Position numbers and translations under genes: made by a program
The notes under the pieces: model-generated
The model's input: only the letters and a program-made list of their open reading frames with translations
What the model was told of the DNA's origin: nothing
Database searches by the model: none
Part shown: in pieces, positions 1 through 5,087 of the stretch
Position numbering within the stretch: position 1 is the stretch's first letter
Layout of the letters: each line of letters opens with the position of its first letter
Source: JBKBXU01 sp046313675
Lineage (GTDB): Bacteria; Bacteroidota; Bacteroidia; Cytophagales; Cytophagaceae
Direction of reading: 5' to 3'
DNA length: 7,554 bases
Assembly (NCBI GenBank): GCA_046313675.1
Contig: JBKBXU010000240.1
Coordinates: 1 to 7,554 of the forward strand

Positions 1-184
1 GGCACTTTAATATAACATCTATTAAGCCTGTCTTAGTTCACTGTTTCAATCTATTTTTTTCAGAACTGCTTTCTGAATCTTTTTTCTACTTGTCAAGGCT
101 GTTTATCCAACTACTCTTATTGAAAGTTCAGCTTTTTAAGCCTGCCTTCTCTTTCTCTTCAAACCTACCTCCCAAAAGCGGATG
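1..184 (-). other. Predicted transcribed leader of a stable-RNA (rRNA) operon
   Basis: This stretch has no convincing coding frame. It lies directly downstream, on the minus strand, of two tandem TAnnTTTG promoters, so it should be transcribed leftward as an untranslated leader. It contains a small 7-bp inverted repeat (59-77) and a near-repeat of TTAAGCCTG (22-30 and 136-144). In Bacteroidota, tandem strong promoters followed by a leader of one to a few hundred bases usually precede 16S rRNA. No 16S 5' end is visible, so the rRNA assignment is inference; a tRNA cluster or another highly expressed gene is the alternative. An assembly break at a repeated rRNA operon would also explain why the window stops here. 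Confidence 0.45.
22..148 (-). repeat. Small repeats within the predicted leader
   Basis: Two elements are visible. First, TTAAGCCTG occurs at 22-30 and again at 136-144, extending to 12 of 13 identical bases (22-34 against 136-148). Second, TTCAGAA (59-65) and TTCTGAA (71-77) form a 7-bp stem around a 5-base loop. On the plus strand that stem is followed by a T-rich run, but no plus-strand gene ends nearby, so it is more likely a leader RNA structure than a terminator. Function is unknown; antitermination or processing signals are possible if this is an rRNA leader. Confidence 0.3.
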
Positions 185-216
185 CAAAGGTAGGTTAAGT
201 CTTTTTACTATCCAAA
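185..216 (-). promoter_or_regulatory. Bacteroidota-type promoter P2, leftward, rRNA-like
   Basis: Read on the minus strand, the -7 element TACCTTTG (192 to 185) matches TAnnTTTG exactly, and a -33 TTTG (216 to 213) lies 20 bases upstream. The bases just downstream are CATCCGC, a GC-rich discriminator in an otherwise AT-rich region, a feature often linked to growth-rate and stringent control. It is the promoter nearer the left edge of a tandem pair and faces away from any gene in the window, so its target lies beyond position 1. Confidence 0.7.
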
Positions 217-288
217 TAAAATTTCAATTTTTTTTCTGACTTTTTTCGACCTTCTGTCTTTCGTCAGCCCCTTGCTGAATTGGGAGTA

Positions 289-319
289 CAAAAGTAAAAG
301 AATATTATTTCTAATCAAA
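289..319 (-). promoter_or_regulatory. Bacteroidota-type promoter P1, leftward, rRNA-like
   Basis: On the minus strand, -33 TTTG (319 to 316) is followed after 19 bases by -7 TACTTTTG (296 to 289), an exact TAnnTTTG match. It sits 104 bases upstream of the second promoter in the same orientation. Downstream of the -7 comes TACTCCC, somewhat GC-rich for the region. Tandem promoters like these typically drive rRNA operons. It lies just beyond the purA hairpin, so it starts a new transcription unit. Confidence 0.65.
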
Positions 320-332
320 CTTAATGTAGGTT

Positions 333-365
333 TTTTTCTCAAGTAATGCTGATGTTTTTCTCAAG
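333..365. repeat. Direct repeat TTTTTCTCAAG, two copies
   Basis: TTTTTCTCAAG occurs at 333-343 and 355-365, a 22-base period with 11 bases between copies. The second copy makes up part of the left arm and the loop of the 342-384 hairpin. The arrangement suggests a local duplication or slippage event next to the end of purA. No function can be assigned. Confidence 0.6.
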
Positions 366-384
366 AAAAAACATCAGCATTACT
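342..384 (-). terminator. Perfect 18-bp hairpin at the 3' end of purA, probable terminator
   Basis: Bases 342-359 and 367-384 are perfect reverse complements (18 bp) around a 7-base loop. The stem begins one base after the purA stop codon (386-388), as expected of a transcript-ending or 3'-stabilising structure. It is atypical: the base of the stem is not followed by a T tract on either strand, and the stem's own T5/A5 pairs sit next to the loop. It may terminate purA in a U-tract-independent way, protect the mRNA 3' end, or insulate the operon from the rRNA-type promoters beyond it. The hairpin is certain, its role is inferred. Confidence 0.6.
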
Positions 385-385
385 A

Positions 386-1672
386 TCAGGCAAATAGCGG
401 ATTTTTTAAAATTGTTTGTGTACGATCAGGCCCTACAGAAATCACCTCAATGGATACATTTAATTCACTTTCCAGGAAAGACACGTAATCAAGTAGTGCT
501 TGTGGAAGCTTATCAAAAGAGTCAAAACCTTTCAATGAAGTGTTCCAGCCTTTCATAGTTCTATAAACAGGCTCAATAGGATTCTCCATTACATCAAAAG
601 AAAGTCTGTCTATAATTTCACCATTGCTTAGTTTATAATGAGTACAGACTTTGATTTCCTCAAACTCATTTAAAACATCTGCTTTCATCATTAATAAAGA
701 GGTGACACCATTGAGCATTACTGCGTATTTCAATGCAGGCAGATCAATCCATCCGCAGCGTCTGGGACGTCCGGTGGTAGAACCATATTCATTTCCTTTA
801 TCTCGCAAAGTCTGGCCTTCGGCATTGTCCAATTCGGTAGGAAAAGGCCCTCCCCCTACACGAGTACAATACGCTTTAAATATTCCATACACTTTTCCAA
901 CGTTGCCAGGAGATATACCTAACCCTGTACAAGCTCCCGCAGTCATAGTATTTGACGAGGTAACAAAGGGATATGAACCAAAATCAATATCAAGCAAAGA
1001 ACCCTGAGCGCCTTCAGCAAGTATCGACTCCTTATTTTTTATACAATCGTTAATATAATACTCACTATCGATCAGATTAAAGCCTTTTAGAAACTCTACT
1101 GTACTAAAAAACTCTTTTTCTAATTCAACCAACTCTGAATAATCAAATTCATAAAAATCAAGAATTGTCTTATGAGCATCAACCAGCTTTCTGTATTTTG
1201 CTTCAAAATTTTCTGAAACAATATCACCTACCCTTAAACCACACCTGGCAACTTTATCCTGATAAGTTGGCCCTATTCCTTTCAGAGTAGACCCAATTTT
1301 ATTCTGACCTTTAAAATTTTCATAAGCTCTATCCAAAAGACGATGAGATGGTATTATTATCTGAGCCTTTTTTGAGATAAACAGGTTTTTGGAGAAATCA
1401 AGATTGAATTTCGCCAATCCATCAATTTCTTTTTTAAAAACAACCGGATCAAGCACTACGCCGTTTCCTATAATATTTTTTATATCAGAACGGAAAATTC
1501 CGGAAGGAATCTGATGAAGAACATGTTTAATTCCGTCAAATTCAAGTGTATGACCTGCATTTGGCCCCCCTTGAAATCTTGCTACAACTTTATAATTAGG
1601 TGCTAATACGTCAACAATTTTACCTTTCCCTTCATCTCCCCATTGTAAACCTAACAATACATCTACCGCCAT
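386..1672 (-). CDS. purA: Adenylosuccinate synthetase
   Basis: A 428-residue cytoplasmic enzyme that condenses IMP with aspartate, using GTP, to make adenylosuccinate, the first committed step from IMP to AMP. Its length is close to the usual ~430. Hallmarks are present in order: the GTP-binding loop GDEGKGK at 12-18, including the catalytic Asp13; GPNAGHT at 36-42 with catalytic His41; GIGPTYQDK at 132-140; EGAQGSLLDID at 220-230; TRVGGGPFPTE at 270-280; the arginine loop GSTTGRPRRCGW at 297-308; and the base-binding end GPDRTQ at 414-419. Asp13 and His41 fall at the same numbers as in the E. coli enzyme, which supports the ATG at 1672. It starts 4 bases after the STAS gene stops and is the last gene of the block. 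PurA is inhibited by ppGpp in other bacteria, which fits its location with rel. Nothing suggests damage. Confidence 0.98.
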   Translation of the reverse strand: MAVDVLLGLQWGDEGKGKIVDVLAPNYKVVARFQGGPNAGHTLEFDGIKHVLHQIPSGIFRSDIKNIIGNGVVLDPVVFKKEIDGLAKFNLDFSKNLFISKKAQIIIPSHRLLDRAYENFKGQNKIGSTLKGIGPTYQDKVARCGLRVGDIVSENFEAKYRKLVDAHKTILDFYEFDYSELVELEKEFFSTVEFLKGFNLIDSEYYINDCIKNKESILAEGAQGSLLDIDFGSYPFVTSSNTMTAGACTGLGISPGNVGKVYGIFKAYCTRVGGGPFPTELDNAEGQTLRDKGNEYGSTTGRPRRCGWIDLPALKYAVMLNGVTSLLMMKADVLNEFEEIKVCTHYKLSNGEIIDRLSFDVMENPIEPVYRTMKGWNTSLKGFDSFDKLPQALLDYVSFLESELNVSIEVISVGPDRTQTILKNPLFA

Positions 1673-1676
1673 TGAA

Positions 1677-2018
1677 TTATTTCTTTAGTTTATTTAATGC
1701 CTCCTGCTCACTATCCACTATAATGAATATTGCATTCAGTTTGGTTATAATTAATAATTTTTTGATTTGCTCAGAAGGATTAATAAGCACTACCTCTCCT
1801 CCTTTATTTCTAAATTTAGTGAGCAATGTAATTAAAACTCCAATACCACTGCTGTTCATATACCTGACTTCTGACAAGTCGATAGCACAAGACACAATGG
1901 CTTTGTTAATTTTATCATTTACAAGATCGACAAGCTCCATTCCATTGCTTTCTCCTATCAGATCGCCTTTAAGGTGGATAAAAAGTGTGCTGTCCTGTTC
2001 TCTGGCAGTATAGATCAT
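1677..2018 (-). CDS. Single-domain STAS protein (anti-sigma factor antagonist-like)
   Basis: A 113-residue protein consisting of one STAS domain, as in SpoIIAA/RsbV-type anti-anti-sigma factors. The signature is IDLSEVRYMNSSGIGVLI at about 46-63: a central strand leading to the Ser56-Ser57-Gly pair where related proteins are phosphorylated by an anti-sigma kinase. The residue before the serines is Asn, where SpoIIAA has Asp. No signal peptide or membrane segment is seen, so it should be cytoplasmic. The ATG overlaps the stop of the upstream Fur-family gene in an ATGA (2015-2018), suggesting translational coupling, and purA follows after 4 bases. No kinase, phosphatase or sigma factor partner is encoded here, so its actual partner is unknown. 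The family call is firm, the specific role is not. Confidence 0.85.
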   Translation of the reverse strand: MIYTAREQDSTLFIHLKGDLIGESNGMELVDLVNDKINKAIVSCAIDLSEVRYMNSSGIGVLITLLTKFRNKGGEVVLINPSEQIKKLLIITKLNAIFIIVDSEQEALNKLKK

Positions 2019-2488
2019 TTTATTTTTTTGGGTTTATTTTCACAATCAATCTTTGTGCAGTTACCATACAAAATTAACGAATGGTGAAGAATTTTAAAAT
2101 GTAAAAGGTCTCCGACCATCTTTTGTATATTATATATTCTGGGATCACAAAATTCCATTACCTTATGACATTCAGTACAGATTAAATGGTCATGTTGGCG
2201 AAAGCCATAAGAACGCTCGTACTGGGCCAGATTTTTACCAAACTGGTGCTTACTTACAAGATCACAATCAACTAAAATATCCAATGTGTTATATACAGTA
2301 GCTCTGCTAACCCTGTAATTTTTGTTTTTCATACTGATATAGAGTGATTCCACATCAAAATGTCCTTCTCTGGAATAGATTTCTTCAAGAATGGCAAATC
2401 GTTCAGGAGTTTTCCTTAACTCCTTGTTTTCCAGATAAGCTGTAAATATTTTTTTTACCTCAATAAGGACTGATTCATTTAAACTCAT
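2015..2488 (-). CDS. Fur-family metal-dependent transcriptional regulator
   Basis: A 157-residue DNA-binding repressor of the Fur/PerR/Zur family. The N-terminal winged helix includes the recognition helix VSRATVYNTLDILVDCDLV at about 60-78. The metal-binding and dimerisation half starts near 85 with QHDHLICTECHKVMEFCD at 98-115; likely ligands include His99, His101 and Cys104/Cys107. A second cysteine pair, Cys144 and Cys149 (C-x4-C rather than the common CxxC), probably completes the structural zinc site. His43 in the GHFDVESLY segment is at a position often used for the regulatory metal. Which metal or signal it senses (iron, zinc, peroxide) cannot be told from sequence. It starts 52 bases after rel ends, probably from its own promoter, and overlaps the STAS gene by 4 bases. 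I found no clear Fur box at its promoter. Confidence 0.93.
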   Translation of the reverse strand: MSLNESVLIEVKKIFTAYLENKELRKTPERFAILEEIYSREGHFDVESLYISMKNKNYRVSRATVYNTLDILVDCDLVSKHQFGKNLAQYERSYGFRQHDHLICTECHKVMEFCDPRIYNIQKMVGDLLHFKILHHSLILYGNCTKIDCENKPKKIK

Positions 2489-2505
2489 ATCAGAAAGCTA
2501 TTATA

Positions 2506-2535
2506 CAAATATATATAGAAAAATTAAGCAGGCAA
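2506..2535 (-). promoter_or_regulatory. Promoter for the fur-family/STAS/purA genes
   Basis: In the 52-bp gap between rel and the Fur-family gene, the minus strand reads -33 TTG (2535 to 2533), 19 bases, then -7 TATATTTG (2513 to 2506), an exact TAnnTTTG match. Transcription would begin near 2500, about 12 bases before the ATG at 2488. This would allow the three downstream genes to be expressed independently of rel. The gap is AT-rich, so a chance match is possible, but element order, spacing and placement are all right. Confidence 0.55.
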
Positions 2536-2540
2536 CAATT

Positions 2541-4733
2541 TTAAGAATCAACCCTCACAACATTTATTATATCGGGTATTTTACTAAGTTTCATAATCAA
2601 TTTATCCAGATGTTTGGTATCATGAACAAATAACATGATAGATCCTTCGAACATTCCATCTTTGGTCTCAACGGTAATAGAACGAATGTTTACCTTCAAC
2701 TCGTTTGAAATAACCCTTGTAACATCATTAATAATACCTACTCGGTCGGCACCAATAATTCGCAATCCGGCTAAGAAAGCAAGTTGTTTTTGGGAAGTCC
2801 ATTTGGCCTTTACAATTCGATAGCCATAATTTGACATTAATTCAATGGCATTGGGACAGGTGGTTCTATGAATTTTTATTCCTTCATTAACCGTAACAAA
2901 ACCAAAAACATCATCACCCGGAATGGGATTGCAGCAGGCGGCAAGCTTATAGTCAATCTTGTCCATATCATCCCCAATGAGCAGCATATCGGAGTCCGGT
3001 CCAGAGATTTTCTTTTCAAAAACGTGCTTTTCTTCTCTTTTCTCCTGCTTTTTCTGTTCCTTCTCTTCTTTGAACTTTTTAATATCCTTTGGCTCGATTA
3101 ATCCTTTAGCTACATTGTAATAAAGATCTAGCGGTGTCTTAAGATTAAAATGGGTTAAAAGCTGATTGATTGTATCGTTGTTAAGGGTTTCCTTTATCTG
3201 AGCCAGTTTACGAATAACAATATCCTTCCCATCGGAGCCGATAATCTTTTTTTCTTCCTTAAGAGCATCCTTTATTTTGGCTCTTGCTTTGGAGCTTACA
3301 ACAAATTTTAGCCAGTCTTCACTGGGTTTTTGCTTTACGGATGTCAGAATCTCCACCTGATCACCATTATTAAGTATAAAGCTCAAAGGAACCAGTTTTT
3401 GATTAACCTTAGCCCCCAGGCAATGCAAACCAATGTCCGTATGAATTTCAAAAGCAAAGTCAAGTGCTGTTGCTCCATGAGGTAAAATTTTCAGATGGCC
3501 TCGGGGAGTAAAGACAAAAACTTCTTCATTAAATAAATTTGTCCGAAAATCATCTATAAATTCAAGAGCGGATGAGTCATTTTGTTCAATAAGCTCCCTT
3601 ACTTTACGTATCCACATTTCTAAGCCTGTTTCAGGGTTAGTTACTCCGGACTCTTTGTATTTCCAATGAGCGGCATACCCTTTTTCAGCAATTTCATCCA
3701 TTCTTGCGGTACGGATCTGCACTTCCACCCATTGCCCTGTTTTACTCATCACGGTGGTATGTAAAGATTCGTAACCATTCGCTTTAGGCGTGCTAATCCA
3801 ATCTCTCAACCGATCCGGGTTTGGTTTATAATAATCTGTTACAATCGAGTAAGCTTTCCAACAAACCGCTTTCTCTGTTTGCAAGGAAGCATTCAAAATT
3901 ACTCTAATAGCAAAAAGATCGTATACCTCTTCAAAAGTCACGTTAGACTTTTTCATTTTATTCCAGATGGAATAAATTGATTTAGGACGTCCTTTGATGA
4001 TAAATTCCATTCCTGCCTCCTCAAGCGAATTTTGAATAGGCTTAATAAAATCTTTAACAAATTTTGCCCGTGTTGCCCGGGTTTGTTTTATTTTCTGAGC
4101 AATGCTTCGGTATGTTTCAGGTTCCGTATATTTAAGATATAGGTCCTCAAGCTCCGTTTTAATTGTGTAAAGGCCCAACCTATGCGCCAAAGGAGCATAA
4201 AGGTAGATCGTTTCAGAGGAAATTTTTAATTGTTTATCCCTTGGCATACTGCCGAGGGTCCGCATGTTGTGAAGACGGTCAGCAAGTTTTATAAGTATTA
4301 CCCTTACATCGTCAGAAAGAGTAAGGAGCATTTTCCGGAAATTCTCTGCCTGCTGTGATGAGCCATGGTCAAACACACCCGAAATCTTTGTTAGCCCATC
4401 TATAATTTTGGCAACTTTTGTCCCGAAATCTCTTTGAATATCCTGAAGCTCAAGATGCGTATCCTCAACCACATCATGAAGAAGGGCTGCTACAATAGAG
4501 GTCGTGCCCAGTCCAATTTCCTCAACGGCTATTTGGGCAACAGCCAATGGATGGTAAATATATGGCTCTCCTGACTTCCGGCGCATATCTTTATGAGCCT
4601 GTAAAGCAGTATAAAAAGCTTTTTTAATTATTTTCGCATCATCATCTTTTAAAACAGGCTTTGCCAGCTTTAAAAGTTTCCTGTATCTGCGGATTATTTC
4701 CTTATTTTCCTTTTCGAGATCGATCGTCTGCAT
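2541..4733 (-). CDS. rel: Bifunctional (p)ppGpp synthetase/hydrolase, RelA/SpoT family
   Basis: A 730-residue long RSH enzyme, full length for the family, that makes and probably degrades the alarmone (p)ppGpp in the stringent response. Domains in order: HD hydrolase (about 45-190) with His61, HDVVED at 86-91 and LADRLHN at 150-156, all retained, which argues for active hydrolysis; synthetase (about 235-360) with GRPKS at 248-252, YDLFAIRV at 271-278, NGYESLH at 319-325 and EVQIRT at 337-342, also intact; TGS (about 404-465, starting VFVFTPRG); a strongly charged Lys/Glu linker at 551-573; the conserved Cys/zinc-finger-like domain with Cys600, Cys601, His622 and Cys626; and a C-terminal ACT domain (about 652-729) that senses the ribosome or ligands. 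It is the first gene of the minus-strand block. The ATG at 4733 gives a normal family N-terminus. Calling it bifunctional is based on motifs only. Confidence 0.96.
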   Translation of the reverse strand: MQTIDLEKENKEIIRRYRKLLKLAKPVLKDDDAKIIKKAFYTALQAHKDMRRKSGEPYIYHPLAVAQIAVEEIGLGTTSIVAALLHDVVEDTHLELQDIQRDFGTKVAKIIDGLTKISGVFDHGSSQQAENFRKMLLTLSDDVRVILIKLADRLHNMRTLGSMPRDKQLKISSETIYLYAPLAHRLGLYTIKTELEDLYLKYTEPETYRSIAQKIKQTRATRAKFVKDFIKPIQNSLEEAGMEFIIKGRPKSIYSIWNKMKKSNVTFEEVYDLFAIRVILNASLQTEKAVCWKAYSIVTDYYKPNPDRLRDWISTPKANGYESLHTTVMSKTGQWVEVQIRTARMDEIAEKGYAAHWKYKESGVTNPETGLEMWIRKVRELIEQNDSSALEFIDDFRTNLFNEEVFVFTPRGHLKILPHGATALDFAFEIHTDIGLHCLGAKVNQKLVPLSFILNNGDQVEILTSVKQKPSEDWLKFVVSSKARAKIKDALKEEKKIIGSDGKDIVIRKLAQIKETLNNDTINQLLTHFNLKTPLDLYYNVAKGLIEPKDIKKFKEEKEQKKQEKREEKHVFEKKISGPDSDMLLIGDDMDKIDYKLAACCNPIPGDDVFGFVTVNEGIKIHRTTCPNAIELMSNYGYRIVKAKWTSQKQLAFLAGLRIIGADRVGIINDVTRVISNELKVNIRSITVETKDGMFEGSIMLFVHDTKHLDKLIMKLSKIPDIINVVRVDS

Positions 4734-4737
4734 GCAA

Positions 4738-4771
4738 CAAAATTACACCTGAGTATTCAAACTTTTAACAA
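4738..4771 (-). promoter_or_regulatory. Possible rel promoter placed for a leaderless mRNA
   Basis: On the minus strand, TTG (4771 to 4769) is followed after 23 bases by TAATTTTG (4745 to 4738), an exact TAnnTTTG match with spacing at the long end of the accepted range. The -7 element ends only 4 bases before the rel ATG (4733-4731), so transcription would begin at or next to the start codon. Either the message is leaderless or nearly so, or this is a chance match. No better placed promoter was found between 4746 and 4850. Confidence 0.3.
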
Positions 4772-4815
4772 TTATGCAATTAAAAAATTCCTAAAAATAT
4801 TTTTGCAAAGATTAG

Positions 4816-4844
4816 TTGCAAATAAATATTTTTTCCTAGATTTG
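4816..4844 (+). promoter_or_regulatory. Promoter of the tRNA-Leu gene
   Basis: -33 TTG (4816-4818) is followed after 18 bases by -7 TAGATTTG (4837-4844), an exact TAnnTTTG match, giving a start near 4850 and a 5' leader of about 80 bases before the tRNA. Both elements are embedded in an 8-bp dyad, TTGCAAAT (4816-4823) and ATTTGCAA (4840-4847). Placement, spacing and orientation make this one of the better promoters in the window. Confidence 0.65.
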
Positions 4845-4931
4845 CAACTCAATTTTACCAAGAGGCAGAAAATATCTGCAAATCCTGAGAACGGAATTAT
4901 AGTAATCAAGGTTAGAGTATGGTAGAAAAAA

Positions 4932-5013
4932 GCGGATGTGGCGAAATTGGTAGACGCACTAGACTTAGGATCTAGCGCCGCGAGGCATGGGGGTTCGAGT
5001 CCCTCCATCCGCA
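4932..5013 (+). tRNA. tRNA-Leu, anticodon UAG
   Basis: An 82-base type II tRNA. The acceptor stem pairs GCGGATG (4932-4938) with CATCCGC (5006-5012), followed by discriminator A at 5013. The anticodon stem CTAGA/TCTAG encloses the loop CTTAGGA, with anticodon TAG at 4966-4968, reading CUA and probably other CUN leucine codons. The long variable arm, typical of leucine, forms a GCC/GGC stem capped by GCGA (about 4977-4986). The T arm has GGTTCGAGTCCC. The CCA tail is not encoded (the next bases are CAA), so it must be added by the nucleotidyltransferase. It has its own promoter and terminator and is thus a single-gene unit. Confidence 0.97.
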
Positions 5014-5018
5014 CAATG

Positions 5019-5053
5019 ACCCTCAATACCTGAAAAGGCATTGAGGGTTTTTT
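5019..5053 (+). terminator. Intrinsic terminator of tRNA-Leu
   Basis: ACCCTCAAT (5019-5027) pairs with ATTGAGGGT (5040-5048). One mismatch and two further G-C pairs lie inside, around a TGAAAA loop, and six Ts (5048-5053) follow. It starts 5 bases after the tRNA. It should separate the tRNA unit from tig, which then needs its own promoter unless there is read-through. Confidence 0.92.
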
Positions 5054-5080
5054 GACTTAAATGGTATCACCCAAAATTTG
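5051..5080 (+). promoter_or_regulatory. Weak candidate promoter for tig
   Basis: TTTG (5051-5054), overlapping the T run of the preceding terminator, is followed after 18 bases by AAAATTTG (5073-5080), which differs from TAnnTTTG only in its first base. Transcription would start about 5085-5088, at or just before the tig start codon. It is the only reasonable candidate in this short gap, but the imperfect -7 and the lack of room for a leader keep confidence low. Confidence 0.25.
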
Positions 5081-5087
5081 AACTCCC

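Noticed and set aside
59..86. A plus-strand intrinsic terminator at the left end
   Set aside because: The 7-bp AT-rich stem and T run fit loosely, but no plus-strand transcript is expected to reach it; a leader RNA structure on the minus strand is more plausible.
346..558. A 70-codon plus-strand open frame
   Set aside because: It runs through the hairpin and antisense to the 3' end of purA; no family resemblance. Similar shadow frames at 651-1007, 2635-2823, 2868-3101, 5588-5947 and 6453-6683 were dropped for the same reason.
1600..2013. A 137-codon plus-strand open frame
   Set aside because: It is antisense to the STAS gene and the 5' end of purA, has no recognisable domain, and both minus-strand genes are unambiguous.
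2498..2518. A Fur-type operator over the Fur-family promoter
   Set aside because: Only four outer base pairs (CTAT/ATAG) are symmetrical and the rest is simple AT-rich sequence, so there is no real match to known Fur, Zur or PerR boxes.
4772..5041. An 89-codon minus-strand open frame containing MEGLEPPCLAALDPKSSAS
   Set aside because: It is antisense to the tRNA-Leu gene; EGLEPP...LDPKSSAS is the well-known false protein obtained by translating the complement of leucine tRNA genes.
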